DNA of 64,000 bases from Halomonas sp. HL-48 (GCF_001314875.1 NZ_LJZS01000016.1:1-64000); one strand, 5' to 3'; numbered from the stretch's first letter, positions 35,311-44,643 are shown. Notes: generated by a model not told the origin, from the sequence alone. Translations and numbers: made by a program.

Positions 35311-36306
35311 CTAGAGCGTTTTACCCGTTTCGATGGCATAGCCCAGGTCGATCACCCTGCGCTCGTCGGGCTGGCCGTTGATACGCGCCAGCAGCGCCTC
35401 GGCAGCGACCTCGCCAATCGCCTGGCGAGGGGTGATCACGCTGGCCAGGCGCGGGGTCATGGCCTGGCCAACGTCGTGGCCGTGAAAGCCGGCAATCGCC
35501 ATCTGCTCGGGCACCGTGACCCCGCGCCGCAGGCATTCAAAATAGGCCCCTACCGCGACATCATCGTTGGTGCAGAAGACACCATCAGCGGAGGGGTAGT
35601 CGGCCATGATCTGCTCAAGCAGCGCAGCGCCCACGGTAAACGACGAGCGCTGGGTGCTGTACAGCGTCACCGGCGCAAGCCCATGGGCCTGCATGGCGTC
35701 GCGGTAGCCCTGCTCGCGCTGACGGGTACGTTCGTCCAGGCGGACGGCGAGGTAGATAATCTGCCGCCGACCGCGGCGGATCATCTCGCTGACCATATCG
35801 AAAGCCGCGCTGACGTTGTCATAGCCTACCGCCTGCTGAAGCGGCGCTTGACGGGTATCCATGATCTCGACAATTGGAATACCGGCGGTTTCCAGCATTC
35901 GCACGCTGCGGGCGGTGTGTTCGCGGTCGGAAAGAATCACGCCGTCTACATTGTAGGACAGCAACGAGGCCAGGCTGCGCTCTTCAAATTCAGGGCTATA
36001 GCCATAGTGAGACAGCATCAGGTGATAGCCGGCCGGCTCGGTCAACGCTTCAATACCGACGATGACGTCGGCAAATACCTGGTTGGTAAGCGACGGCACC
36101 AGCACGCCTATCGAGTGGCTGGTCGCCCGGGAGAGCAGGTCCGGTGCCCGATTGGGGATGTAACCGATCTGTTCGGCAGTCGAAAAGATGCGCTCGCGCA
36201 GAGCTTCCGACACGGTGTCGGGATCGCGCAGGCAGCGGCTCACCGTCATTTTGGTGGCCCCAACGCGGTCAGCAATGTCTTGTAGCGTAGGGCGTTTTTT
36301 CTTCAA
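35311..36306 (-). CDS. gntR: LacI-family gluconate repressor (GntR type)
   Basis: A 331-residue repressor. The HTH and hinge are LQDIADRVGATKMTVSRCLRDPDTVSEALRERI, followed by the periplasmic-binding-like domain (IGVLVPSLTNQVFADVIVGIE, GVILSDREHTA, GVFCTNDDVAVGAYFECLRRG, IAGFHGHDVG). The start appears to be TTG at 36306, after AAGG. It is the last gene of the gluconate operon, behind gntK. The perfect palindrome at 40035-40048, upstream of the TRAP genes, matches the E. coli GntR operator as I know it. Confidence 0.88.
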   Translation of the reverse strand: MKKKRPTLQDIADRVGATKMTVSRCLRDPDTVSEALRERIFSTAEQIGYIPNRAPDLLSRATSHSIGVLVPSLTNQVFADVIVGIEALTEPAGYHLMLSHYGYSPEFEERSLASLLSYNVDGVILSDREHTARSVRMLETAGIPIVEIMDTRQAPLQQAVGYDNVSAAFDMVSEMIRRGRRQIIYLAVRLDERTRQREQGYRDAMQAHGLAPVTLYSTQRSSFTVGAALLEQIMADYPSADGVFCTNDDVAVGAYFECLRRGVTVPEQMAIAGFHGHDVGQAMTPRLASVITPRQAIGEVAAEALLARINGQPDERRVIDLGYAIETGKTL

Positions 36307-36377
36307 ACGAGGTGCCTTCTACAACCTGTGTCGGGGGCCTTAGCCTAACGAAGCCTTGGCCCCAGAGCGATACCCGC

Positions 36378-36905
36378 TTAGTAGGGGGACTCGGTTGAGG
36401 CAGGCAGTGTGGCCAGAAAATCGTGCACAATCTGGCTGGGTGTTAACGCAATCGACAGGCTGACCGCTTCCGATGGCCCGGGGGGCTCCAGGTCAGCCAG
36501 TTGGCTTGCCAGCATGCCGTCGCCCTTGAAGAAATGGTCCGCCCGCTCGGTTAGTCGCTCGCGCAGCAGCTCGCGACTGCCTTCCAGATACAGAATCCGA
36601 AGCCCCGCGTCTCCCGCGCGTAGCCGATCACGGTAGCGTTTTTTCAGCCCCGAGCAGGCAATCACCACCGAACGGTCCTGGCGATGATAGTCGGCAAACA
36701 GGTCGGCAAGCGTATCGAGCCACTCGCGACGGTCGTCATCGTTGAGCGGTTTGCCGCTGGCCATCTTGGCCACATTGGCGGGCGAATGATGATCATCGCC
36801 GTCAATAAAGGGGGCGCCAAGCGCTGCCGCCAGCTGCTGTCCGATATGCGATTTGCCGGCGCCCGACACGCCCATGACCAGAATACGTTGAGAAGCGTTT
36901 TCCAC
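36378..36905 (-). CDS. gntK: Gluconokinase
   Basis: ATP-dependent kinase making 6-phosphogluconate from gluconate. 175 residues, usual size. The P-loop is LVMGVSGAGKSHIG, followed by FIDGDDHHSPANVAKMASGKPLNDDDRREWLDTL and VIACSGLKKRYRDRLR, the hallmark motifs. GTG start with a strong GGAGG upstream, 13 bases after the TRAP large permease gene. The product feeds the Entner-Doudoroff or pentose phosphate pathways. Confidence 0.95.
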   Translation of the reverse strand: MENASQRILVMGVSGAGKSHIGQQLAAALGAPFIDGDDHHSPANVAKMASGKPLNDDDRREWLDTLADLFADYHRQDRSVVIACSGLKKRYRDRLRAGDAGLRILYLEGSRELLRERLTERADHFFKGDGMLASQLADLEPPGPSEAVSLSIALTPSQIVHDFLATLPASTESPY

Positions 36906-36918
36906 ACTGCCCCTCCTC

Positions 36919-38199
36919 TTAGTTGCCGCGCACAGCAGTGAGATCAGGGAGCCAGGTTACCACGCCAGGAAACGCAATCAGTATTACCAGTACGACCAGT
37001 AACGCGGCGTAGTACGGCAGCATGGCACGCACTAAGGACTCCATTGACACCTTGCCAACCCCACACCCCACGTAAAGGCAGGTGCCCACCGGCGGCGTTA
37101 ATAGACCAATACCCAACACAAACGCCATCAGCACGCCAAAGTACACCGCGTCTACGCCCACCGAGGTCACAATCGGGGCCAGCATGGGTGCCATAATGAC
37201 CATGGCTGGGGTCAGGTCCATCACAAAGCCGACCAGCAGTAGCAACGCCGCCACAATCAGCAGTAACAAAAACGGGTCCTGGGTAATCGCCTGCACCTGA
37301 GTGACCAGGGTTTGCGGCACCATGTTAATGGTTAAAAACCAGGCGATAACGGTGGCAAACGCCAGCAGCATCATCACCATCCCCGTCAAACGCGCAGTGC
37401 GGATCAACATGCCGCCTAATTCTTTAAAACTGAACTCGCGGTATATCAACAGCGAAATCGCCAGCGCGTATAGCAAGGCGGCGACAGCGGCCTCCGTGGC
37501 AGTAAAGACCCCGCCAATAATGCCGCCAATCACAATCACCGGCAGCACTAGCGCCAACCAGGCATCTTTGAAGGCTTTCCAAAGTACGTCCCAACGGAAT
37601 TGACGCACCCCACCGCCATCTTTAGAGGCCATGATGAACGTCGTCACCATTAGCGCAAAACCTATCAATAGCCCCGGCACGATACCGCCAATAAACAGGC
37701 GGCTGATTGAGGTCTCGGTGACAATGCCATAGAGAATCAGCGGAATAGACGGCGGGATAATAATGCCAATCACCGACGACACGGTATTGATCGCCGTGGC
37801 ATTAGCGGCCGTGTAGCCCTGCTGCTTCATCGACGGGATCATCATGGCACCGGTGGCCGCCGTATCGGCGACCGCCGAGCCGCTGATGCCGCCAAAGAAC
37901 ATCGAGCCGGTGATCGCCACCTGGCCCAGGCCGCCGCGCATAAAGCCCACCAGGGCGCCGGCAAGCTCCATCAAACGGCGCGCGATGCCGCCCTGGCTCA
38001 TCACTTCACCCACGAGAATAAAGAAAGGAATCGCCAGTAATGGAAAGCTATTTACGCCACGAATCGACTGCTCGATCATAATTGACAATGGGATATCAGA
38101 AATGACTGCCATCACTACAGCCGCCACTCCTAGCCCGAACGCTATCGGCAAACCTAAAATTATAGATATCAACAAGATTGCTAGAAAAATCCATAGCAT
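36919..38199 (-). CDS. TRAP transporter large permease (DctM type), gluconate system
   Basis: A 426-residue inner membrane protein with about 12 predicted helices. DctM signatures: LAIPFFILVGEVMSQGGIARRLMELAGALVG, GGISGSAVADTAATGAMMIPSMKQQGY, PPSIPLILYG and LTPPVGTCLYVGCGV. It carries out ion-coupled import together with the small permease (three-base gap) and binding protein. Gluconate as cargo is inferred from gntK and gntR downstream and the operator upstream. Confidence 0.94.
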   Translation of the reverse strand: MLWIFLAILLISIILGLPIAFGLGVAAVVMAVISDIPLSIMIEQSIRGVNSFPLLAIPFFILVGEVMSQGGIARRLMELAGALVGFMRGGLGQVAITGSMFFGGISGSAVADTAATGAMMIPSMKQQGYTAANATAINTVSSVIGIIIPPSIPLILYGIVTETSISRLFIGGIVPGLLIGFALMVTTFIMASKDGGGVRQFRWDVLWKAFKDAWLALVLPVIVIGGIIGGVFTATEAAVAALLYALAISLLIYREFSFKELGGMLIRTARLTGMVMMLLAFATVIAWFLTINMVPQTLVTQVQAITQDPFLLLLIVAALLLLVGFVMDLTPAMVIMAPMLAPIVTSVGVDAVYFGVLMAFVLGIGLLTPPVGTCLYVGCGVGKVSMESLVRAMLPYYAALLVVLVILIAFPGVVTWLPDLTAVRGN

Positions 38200-38202
38200 G
38201 AC

Positions 38203-38784
38203 TTAGTCCCCCTGCCCTGGCTGGCGAATGATGCGAAGACTGACCCACATCCTCCATATCGACATCACAGCGATAAATAAAACGCACAGCACCAGCGAGA
38301 GGCTTACCAAGCTGGAAGGTACGCCGAGAATAGCAGAGCGGCCAGTGGAGCTCGCCATAACATGGAACCCACCCACCAGCATGACGCCCATCAACCCAGT
38401 AATGATCAAATGCTGGAGAAAATACAGCACGTGAGCAAAACGCATTGGTAAGCGACGCACCAATGCATCCACCGCAATATGTTCATAACGTGCAAAGGCT
38501 GCAGCAGACCCTACAAACACCAGCCAGATAAACAGCATGCGCGCCAGTTCATCCGCCCAGGGCACCGAATTGTTGAATACCGCACGGCCGATCACGTTGC
38601 TTGAAACCGCCACAATCAATGCCACCAGCAGCGCTGCGATGAGATATTCCATCCCCAGGGTGATCCAGCGAAATACGGCCGGCCCCTGTCGGGCGTCGGT
38701 ATCAAGCTCCAACTGTTTACGATTGGGGTCGTCCAGGTACACCGAAGGATCTTCAATCACGGGGTTGGTATGCGAGGTCGTCAT
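38203..38784 (-). CDS. TRAP transporter small permease (DctQ type)
   Basis: A ~193-residue membrane protein with four predicted helices, beginning LGMEYLIAALLVALIVAVSSNVIGR. VPWADELARMLFIWLVFVGSAAAF and YEHIAVDALVRRLP are the family core. A hydrophilic N-terminal arm of about 45 residues precedes helix 1. The start at 38784 has CGGAG 7 bases upstream. Lies between the binding protein and the large permease genes. Confidence 0.92.
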   Translation of the reverse strand: MTTSHTNPVIEDPSVYLDDPNRKQLELDTDARQGPAVFRWITLGMEYLIAALLVALIVAVSSNVIGRAVFNNSVPWADELARMLFIWLVFVGSAAAFARYEHIAVDALVRRLPMRFAHVLYFLQHLIITGLMGVMLVGGFHVMASSTGRSAILGVPSSLVSLSLVLCVLFIAVMSIWRMWVSLRIIRQPGQGD

Positions 38785-38855
38785 GGTAACTCCGAGGGTA
38801 CTGACAACTCGGGCAGGCCAATTGGCCTGCCCGATCACTTGCTGGAGGGAGGGGG

Positions 38856-39929
38856 TTATTCGGTGCTGTCGTCGACGATCGCCTGGATGTCTTCGATCAG
38901 GTCTTCACCAATCCGCGGCGCCCACTCTTCGTATACCGGCTGAACGGCTTCCTGGAAGGCCGCCAGTTGCTCGTCGTCCAGGCGGGTAATTTCCATGCCA
39001 CGCTCTTCGAGCTGCTCGCGAGACCATTCGTCGTACTCGGCGGACAGCTGAATTTCATACTCGGCTGACTGGCGAGCCGCTTCCATCACCAGCTCCTGAT
39101 ACTCAGGGTCCATGTTGTCCCAGGTACGCTCAGACAGCATCATGATGAACGGCGTGTATACGTGGCGGGTTTCGGTGCCGTAATCCTGCACTTCGTGGAA
39201 GTTGGACGTCAGGATGGTGCTCCAGGGGTTTTCCTGGCCGTCGACAACGCCTTGCTCCATCGCTGAGAAAAGCTCACCAAACGCCATCGGCGTGGGGTTG
39301 GCGCCCAGGGTTTCCCAGATATCCAGGTGCACCGGGTTTTCCATGGTGCGAACGCTCAGGCCGCGTACATCAAGGCCCGCAACGTCTTCCGGTGTCTCGA
39401 TCGGACGGTCACTGTTAGAAAGCTGGCGGTAGCCGTTCTCGGAAAAGGCCAGCGGCTTCAGGCCGGAGTCTTCAAAGCCTTCCAGCAATTCCATTGCCAC
39501 ATCGCTTTGCAGCACTTCAACGGCGGCTTCACGACTAGGCAGCAAAAATGGCAGGTCGAACACGGCAAGCTCTTCGACGTAGCTGGTGGCGGCCGAGCTC
39601 GAGGGATAGGTCATATCCAGCGTGCCGGTCTGCAGCATTTCCAGCATTTGTACGTCGTCGCCCAACTGGCTGTTGGGGAAAACGTTGACGGTGATACGCC
39701 CATCGGTGCGCTTCTCAAGAATCTCGCCGAAATACTGGCTGGAAATATACTGCGGGGAGTTCTCCGACAGGCCAATGCCCATGCGCAGGGTGAGGGAGCC
39801 ATGATCACCCACTACGTCGCCATCAATCTCCGGCGGGTCGGATAGTTCAGGGCTTTGAGCATGAGCCATGCCCATTGTCAGCGTGGTCGCTCCAACCAGG
39901 GTCAGCGTGTTGCGCCAAATTGCGGTCAT
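38856..39929 (-). CDS. TRAP transporter substrate-binding protein (DctP type)
   Basis: A ~357-residue periplasmic solute receptor. The signal peptide (TAIWRNTLTLVGATTLTMGMAHA) precedes an acidic mature start. Family motifs: FGEILEKRTDGRITVNVFPNSQLG, GTLDMTYPSSS, ENGYRQLSNSDRPI, DVAGLDVRGL, the dicarboxylate/sugar-acid Arg region around VRTMENPVHLDIWETLGANPTPM and GELFSAMEQGVVDGQENPW. The start at 39929 has GGAGA upstream. First gene of the gluconate operon. Confidence 0.93.
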   Translation of the reverse strand: MTAIWRNTLTLVGATTLTMGMAHAQSPELSDPPEIDGDVVGDHGSLTLRMGIGLSENSPQYISSQYFGEILEKRTDGRITVNVFPNSQLGDDVQMLEMLQTGTLDMTYPSSSAATSYVEELAVFDLPFLLPSREAAVEVLQSDVAMELLEGFEDSGLKPLAFSENGYRQLSNSDRPIETPEDVAGLDVRGLSVRTMENPVHLDIWETLGANPTPMAFGELFSAMEQGVVDGQENPWSTILTSNFHEVQDYGTETRHVYTPFIMMLSERTWDNMDPEYQELVMEAARQSAEYEIQLSAEYDEWSREQLEERGMEITRLDDEQLAAFQEAVQPVYEEWAPRIGEDLIEDIQAIVDDSTE

Positions 39930-40034
39930 GAAGTGTCTCCAATCGAGTCGTTGTTGTTGATCATCTTGGTGGATAGCGAAGACAGCCATCGCTATCGAGG
40001 GAAAGTTATCGGTCACCAACGATTAACGCCGCTT

Positions 40035-40048
40035 TGTTACCGGTAACA
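40035..40048. promoter_or_regulatory. Perfect GntR-type operator palindrome
   Basis: TGTTACCGGTAACA is a perfect 14-base palindrome matching the E. coli GntR site (ATGTTACC/GGTAACAT type). It lies about 105 bases before the TRAP binding-protein start. A degenerate copy (AGTTATCGGTCACCA) occurs 30 bases closer at 40004-40018, so two repressor dimers may loop or act cooperatively. Confidence 0.75.
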
Positions 40049-40185
40049 TTCGATAAGCGAACATTAGCCACCTGCCTGAAGACTGTCAAAGCTAATCGGA
40101 TAAATTACGACCAAGGTATAGAGCGCTAGCCACCTGACGGTCGATCACGCTACATTAGGGGCACGCATTTTGTTAGGGAGCCTTC

Positions 40186-40635
40186 ATGGCCGACGCCCCG
40201 ACCTGCAGCGAGCTTGAGCTCGATAACCAGCTTTGTTTCGCGCTCTACTCCACTTCCTTGATGATGACCAAGGTCTATAAACCGCTGCTCAGAGAGTTAG
40301 GCCTCACGTACCCTCAATACCTCGCCATGCTGGTGCTATGGCAGGAAGATGGCATTACCGTCAGCACCTTGAGCAAGCGGTTGCTGACTGATCCTGGCTC
40401 GGTCACCCCGCTCCTCAAACGCCTGGAAGCCGACCAGCTATTGCGCCGACAGCGCAGCCGCCAGGATGAGCGGGTAGTAGAACTCTTTCTTACCGAGCGG
40501 GGCCGCGCCATGCGTGAACAGGCGCGCCACATTCCCAGCTGCGTGGTCAACGCCAGCGAACAGTCCATCGAAGCACTGGCCCAGCTTAAAAACGACCTCG
40601 TCAAACTGCGCGATAAGTTACACAACCGTCAGTAG
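40186..40635 (+). CDS. ohrR: MarR-family organic-peroxide repressor (OhrR)
   Basis: A 149-residue winged-helix repressor. The sensing Cys is in LDNQLCFALYSTSLMM, followed by LGLTYPQYLAMLVLWQEDGITVSTLSKRLLTDPGSVTPLLKRLE and the wing RQDERVVELFLTERG, all characteristic of OhrR. AGGGAG precedes the start. It lies directly upstream of ohr; oxidation of the Cys by lipid hydroperoxides would release DNA. The palindrome at 40671-40690 is a plausible site. Confidence 0.92.
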   Translation: MADAPTCSELELDNQLCFALYSTSLMMTKVYKPLLRELGLTYPQYLAMLVLWQEDGITVSTLSKRLLTDPGSVTPLLKRLEADQLLRRQRSRQDERVVELFLTERGRAMREQARHIPSCVVNASEQSIEALAQLKNDLVKLRDKLHNRQ

Positions 40636-40670
40636 CCAGGTGCCATGGTAGGGATCAATATTTCGGGCAT

Positions 40671-40690
40671 TTAACTTGCGCGCAAACTAA
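40671..40690. promoter_or_regulatory. Palindrome between ohrR and ohr, candidate OhrR operator
   Basis: TTAACTTGCGCGCAAACTAA: a perfect core TTGCGCGCAA at 40676-40685 with TTA/TAA outer arms. About 85 bases upstream of ohr. No known consensus is claimed; position and symmetry are the evidence. Confidence 0.4.
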
Positions 40691-40773
40691 AGCTGCACTA
40701 ACTTATTGTCTACTCCAACGCTACACACAGGTTGGGTGAACCCAATTATCGAGCCATTGAGGGAGTTTTGACG

Positions 40774-41199
40774 ATGTCGATCGAAACAATTGCTTACCGA
40801 GCCCATGCAACCGCCACCGGCGGCCGTGAAGGCAATGCCAAGTCATCTGACGGCGCGCTGGACGTCAAACTGAGCACGCCCAAGGAACTCGGCGGCCCGG
40901 GCGGTGACGGCACCAACCCCGAACAGCTGTTTGCGGCGGGTTACTCAGCCTGCTTCCTGGGCGCCCTCAAGCATGTCGCCGGCCAAGAGAAAGTGAAGCT
41001 TCCGGACGCCACCAAGATCGACGGCCACGTCGGCATTGGCGCCATTCCCACCGGTTTTGGCATCGAAGTCGAGCTGAAAATCAGCTTGCCGGGGCTTGAA
41101 AAAGACGTCGCTCAAACGTTGGTCGATAAAGCTCACGTGGTGTGCCCCTACTCCAACGCCACACGCGGTAATATCGACGTCACCTTGACGCTGGTATAA
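40774..41199 (+). CDS. ohr: Organic hydroperoxide resistance protein Ohr
   Basis: A 141-residue thiol peroxidase specific for organic hydroperoxides. The two active Cys are in [16 protein letters not shown] and [16 protein letters not shown]. The conserved Arg loop is [28 protein letters not shown]. The true start at 40774 follows GAGGGAG; the frame is open 14 codons further upstream. Controlled by the adjacent ohrR. Confidence 0.95.
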   Translation: MSIETIAYRAHATATGGREGNAKSSDGALDVKLSTPKELGGPGGDGTNPEQLFAAGYSACFLGALKHVAGQEKVKLPDATKIDGHVGIGAIPTGFGIEVELKISLPGLEKDVAQTLVDKAHVVCPYSNATRGNIDVTLTLV

Positions 41200-41284
41200 A
41201 GTCGATAGTTAGCGAACCATCAGCCACCGCTTGTGCACCTGGCGGTGGCTTTGCATTGTTTGCATTGATTGACAGGAGGGCAAG

Positions 41285-42145
41285 ATGAGCGACAACACCT
41301 ACACCCCACCTCGCGTCTGGAAATGGGAACCCGGCAACGGCGGCAAATTTGCCAACATCAACCGCCCCACGGCGGGTGCGACCCACGACAAGGCCTTGCC
41401 GGTCGGCAAGCATCCGCTGCAGCTCTATTCGCTGGCCACCCCCAATGGGGTCAAGGTCACCGTAATGCTGGAAGAGCTGCTGGAAAAAGGCATTAGCGGC
41501 GCTGAATACGACGCCCACCTGATCCAGATTGGCGAGGGCGACCAGTTCAGCAGTGGTTTTGTCGAGGTGAACCCCAACTCGAAGATTCCTGCGCTGATGG
41601 ATCACAGCACCACGCCTCCCCAGCGGGTGTTTGAGTCCGGCGCGATTCTTCTCTACCTGGCCGAAAAGTTTGACGCTTTCCTGCCCAGCGACCCGTCAGC
41701 ACGCACCGAATGCCTGTCATGGCTGTTCTGGCAAATGGGCAGCGCGCCAATGCTGGGCGGCGGGTTTGGGCACTTTTATGCCTATGCACCAGAGAGCTAC
41801 CAGTACCCCATTGACCGCTACACCATGGAAGTGAAGCGTCAGTTGGATGTACTCGACCGTCACCTGGCCGAAAATCGCTTCATGGCAGGCGATGCGTACA
41901 CCATTGCCGACATGGCGATACATCCCTGGTACGGCGCCCTGGTCAAAAACCGGGTTTACGAAGCGGCCGAGTTCCTGGAAGCGCACACCTACAAAAATGT
42001 CATCCGCTGGACCGAAGAGATCGATGAGCGTCCGGCCGTCAAGCGGGGCCGCATGGTCAACCGCACCTGGGGCGAGCCCCATGAGCAGTTACATGAGCGT
42101 CATGATGCCAGCGACTTTGAACTGCGCACCCAAGACAAGCAATAA
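41285..42145 (+). CDS. YghU-like glutathione-dependent disulfide-bond oxidoreductase
   Basis: A 286-residue nu-class-like GST. A long N-terminal arm (YTPPRVWKWEPGNGGKFANINRPTAGATHDKALP) typical of YghU precedes the thioredoxin domain HPLQLYSLATPNGVKVTVMLEELLE; NPNSKIPAL and FESGAILLYLAEKF bind glutathione. The C-terminal all-helical domain contains WLFWQMGSAPMLGGGFGHF. AGGAGGG precedes the start. In E. coli the protein reduces disulfides and peroxides, which suits the neighbouring ohr. Confidence 0.92.
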   Translation: MSDNTYTPPRVWKWEPGNGGKFANINRPTAGATHDKALPVGKHPLQLYSLATPNGVKVTVMLEELLEKGISGAEYDAHLIQIGEGDQFSSGFVEVNPNSKIPALMDHSTTPPQRVFESGAILLYLAEKFDAFLPSDPSARTECLSWLFWQMGSAPMLGGGFGHFYAYAPESYQYPIDRYTMEVKRQLDVLDRHLAENRFMAGDAYTIADMAIHPWYGALVKNRVYEAAEFLEAHTYKNVIRWTEEIDERPAVKRGRMVNRTWGEPHEQLHERHDASDFELRTQDKQ

Positions 42146-42175
42146 TGGCGCTCTTGCATTAACGAGCGTTATCGC

Positions 42176-42199
42176 AAACGGCCCATCGCGGGCCGTTTT
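42176..42199 (+). terminator. Rho-independent terminator after the YghU-like gene
   Basis: AAACGGCCC (42176-42184) and GGGCCGTTT (42190-42198) form a perfect 9-bp stem with a five-base loop, followed by T and GC. Good stem, short T tail. Confidence 0.75.
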
Positions 42200-42242
42200 G
42201 CATCATGCCGTGTATAAGCTTAGCCGCATAAAGAGGGACGTC

Positions 42243-42476
42243 ATGATTGACCCTAAATATAGCCAGCTGCTGTTTACTTTCTTGATGGCGCTGTTCATGT
42301 CAGGCGTTATGTCTCTGGTGATTACGCTCTACAATATCGGCCTTGTCGACGGCATAGTGATGATCTGGCTGGAAGCCTGGCTGTTTGCTTTTATCGTCGC
42401 CTTTCCGGTCATCAACCTTGTGTTACCCCTTGTCCGCCGGCTCGTCGCCCTCCTAGTCAAAAAGCCGTCCAGCTAA
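42243..42476 (+). CDS. DUF2798-family small membrane protein
   Basis: A 77-residue protein with two membrane helices (about 8-30 and 40-65) and a basic end. IDPKYSQLLFTFLMALFMSGVMSLVIT and EAWLFAFIVAFPVINLVLPLVRRLV match the DUF2798 pattern. GAGGG precedes the start. Function unknown. Confidence 0.8.
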   Translation: MIDPKYSQLLFTFLMALFMSGVMSLVITLYNIGLVDGIVMIWLEAWLFAFIVAFPVINLVLPLVRRLVALLVKKPSS

Positions 42477-42480
42477 CGCA

Positions 42481-42506
42481 AAAAGGGCGACATACGTCGC
42501 CCTTTT
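42481..42506. terminator. Bidirectional terminator
   Basis: AAAAGGGCGAC (42481-42491) and GTCGCCCTTTT (42496-42506) form a perfect 11-bp stem with an ATAC loop; A and T ends suit both strands. It separates the convergent DUF2798 and TonB receptor genes. Confidence 0.9.
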
Positions 42507-42534
42507 CAGCATCACGCCCTCGTTCAACAAATAG

Positions 42535-44643
42535 CTAGAACTGATAGCGCACGTTGGCCGTCACGTTGCGCCGCTCGCCGTAGCCGCAGTCACCGCCTTC
42601 GTAACGGCACCAGGAGACAAATTCTTCATCGGTCAGGTTTTTGGCATCCAGACTTAGATCCCACTGACCAACGGTATAGCCGATCATAGCGTCAAATAAG
42701 GTCTCAGACGGCACCTTAGGCGCACCTCCCGAGCCGACGTTATCACCGATATAACGCACACCAGCGCCTAACCGCCAGTTATTGCCGACGTACAGCTTGT
42801 TCCACCACGATGCCTGCTTTTCTGCCACGGCGGACAGACGCTCACCGGTGCTGTCATTATTGGCATTCATGTTGGTGTAGCCCAACTGGGTTTCGAAGTC
42901 CTGCCAACGCTTGTTGATCTGCAGTTCCCAGCCATCGATCATCGCGCCATTTTGCTCGACGCCACCGGGTGTCACCCCGTCGCTGACCCGGTTTTCCTGC
43001 GTAATATCAAAATACGCGGCGCTGATGGCCAGCGACTTATCCGGTGACAGGTACTTGATGCCCGCTTCTTCTTGCTCACCGGTGGTGGGCTCAAGCGCAC
43101 TGGGATTGGCGGTGCCGTCGTTGCCCAGATTCATGGTAAAAGCTTCGGAATAACTCACATAAGGGGACAGGCCGTTATCAAAGCGATACATCAGCCCCAG
43201 GCGACCGGTCGTGGCTTCCTGGTCGCTGACCGAGTCAGGGCCGGACACCGCCAACTCGCGGTTTTCCGCCCAATCATGGCGTACCCCCGCCGACACCACC
43301 ACCGGGCCGACCTCGATATGGTCCGCCAGGTAGATGCCTACCTGCTCGATTTCATTATCGGGACGGTCTGATGGATTTAGCGAGTCCAACTGTAAATCAC
43401 CGTACTGAGGGTTATAAATATCAATGTTGCCCCCGCCCCCGGGGACCGATGCATAATTATCCTGCTCCCAGCGGGCGTCCTGACGGTCGATACCGGCGAT
43501 CAGATTATGCTGGGTATTGCCGAGCGCAAAATTGCCGTCCAGACGCGCATCCACATTGAATATTTGCGTTTCCGCATCGGCGGTAAAAATGGTCCGTGAA
43601 ACCTCGCCGTTGGCATCGGGTACGCTTGGAATGTCGACCCAGTGCTCGCGGGTTTCGGTACTGGAATCGGTATAGCGCGCCGTCGCGGAAAACGCCCAGT
43701 CCCGGTTCAACTGGTGGTCGAAGAACAGCGTGGTCTCGGTTTTTTCGCGATCATAGCGATCCCAGCCAGGCTCGCCGACAAACCGCTCGGAGCCGATAAA
43801 GCCCTGGGAACCCGGCTCCAGCGTCCCCGCCTGGGGCAGGAACTGGGCCGATATCTGACCTTCATTTTCTTGGCGGTTAACCAGCAGCGTGATTTCGGTG
43901 TCATCACTCGGCCGCCAGGTCAGTGAGGGTGAGACCACATAGCCATCGTCCTCGACGTGATCCACCTGAGTGTCGCTATCACGCTGCAAGGCCACCAGCC
44001 GATAGAGCAGCTTGCCGTCCTCATCGGCGGCGCCTGTAACATCCACGGCAAGCTGTTTGCGGTTGTGCGAACCGTACTGCGCCCACACCTCGCCCCGGCG
44101 CTCCTCTTCAGGCAGCTTGGATACCCCATTGATAATGCCGCCCAGATCCGCCTGTCCGTAGAGCATCGACGACGGCCCTTTCAGCACTTCCAGGCTCTCC
44201 AGCGCATAGGGGTTGGTACGCACTGAGTTGTAGGAGCCGTAAATCTGGCGCAGGCCGTCCAGATAGCGGCCGGCTTCGATACCGCGCACCGAGGCTCCGT
44301 CGATGCGAGTGTCAAAGCCGTAATTACCAGCGTAGACACCGGGCGTATAAAGCAGCGCATCCTGAATCGTTTTACTGCCGGTATCCTGCATGAACTGCTC
44401 ATCCACCACCGACATAGAGAACGGCTGCTCGTTTAACGGCACGTCCAGTTTACCTACGCTTGGCTGTTTTTCCGCTTCGATATAGCCCATTGCATCCATC
44501 GCGGTACCTATGACCCGCATAGACTCCAGCTCGACGTCACTAGCGGAGTCGGCTTGCTGAGCTGTGGCATACGCAGGCGTCATAAGAGACGCAAGCGCTA
44601 CCGCACTGGATAGCTTGCGCAAATGAAAGGCAGACTTTTGCAT
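42535..44643 (-). CDS. TonB-dependent siderophore receptor (FhuA/FpvA group)
   Basis: A 702-residue outer membrane receptor for a ferric siderophore. The signal peptide ends near AYATAQQ; a TonB-box-like segment (ELESMRVIGTA) follows. The plug domain has LNEQPFSMSVVDEQFMQDTGSKTIQDALLYTPGV, DGASVRGIEAGRYLDGLRQIYGSYN and EVLKGPSSMLYGQADLGGIINGVSKLP. The 22-strand barrel ends in ERRNVTANVRYQF with terminal Phe. No signalling N-terminal extension is present. A Fur-like box lies just upstream. No siderophore synthesis genes are nearby, so it may serve a foreign hydroxamate-type siderophore (inference). Confidence 0.94.
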   Translation of the reverse strand: MQKSAFHLRKLSSAVALASLMTPAYATAQQADSASDVELESMRVIGTAMDAMGYIEAEKQPSVGKLDVPLNEQPFSMSVVDEQFMQDTGSKTIQDALLYTPGVYAGNYGFDTRIDGASVRGIEAGRYLDGLRQIYGSYNSVRTNPYALESLEVLKGPSSMLYGQADLGGIINGVSKLPEEERRGEVWAQYGSHNRKQLAVDVTGAADEDGKLLYRLVALQRDSDTQVDHVEDDGYVVSPSLTWRPSDDTEITLLVNRQENEGQISAQFLPQAGTLEPGSQGFIGSERFVGEPGWDRYDREKTETTLFFDHQLNRDWAFSATARYTDSSTETREHWVDIPSVPDANGEVSRTIFTADAETQIFNVDARLDGNFALGNTQHNLIAGIDRQDARWEQDNYASVPGGGGNIDIYNPQYGDLQLDSLNPSDRPDNEIEQVGIYLADHIEVGPVVVSAGVRHDWAENRELAVSGPDSVSDQEATTGRLGLMYRFDNGLSPYVSYSEAFTMNLGNDGTANPSALEPTTGEQEEAGIKYLSPDKSLAISAAYFDITQENRVSDGVTPGGVEQNGAMIDGWELQINKRWQDFETQLGYTNMNANNDSTGERLSAVAEKQASWWNKLYVGNNWRLGAGVRYIGDNVGSGGAPKVPSETLFDAMIGYTVGQWDLSLDAKNLTDEEFVSWCRYEGGDCGYGERRNVTANVRYQF

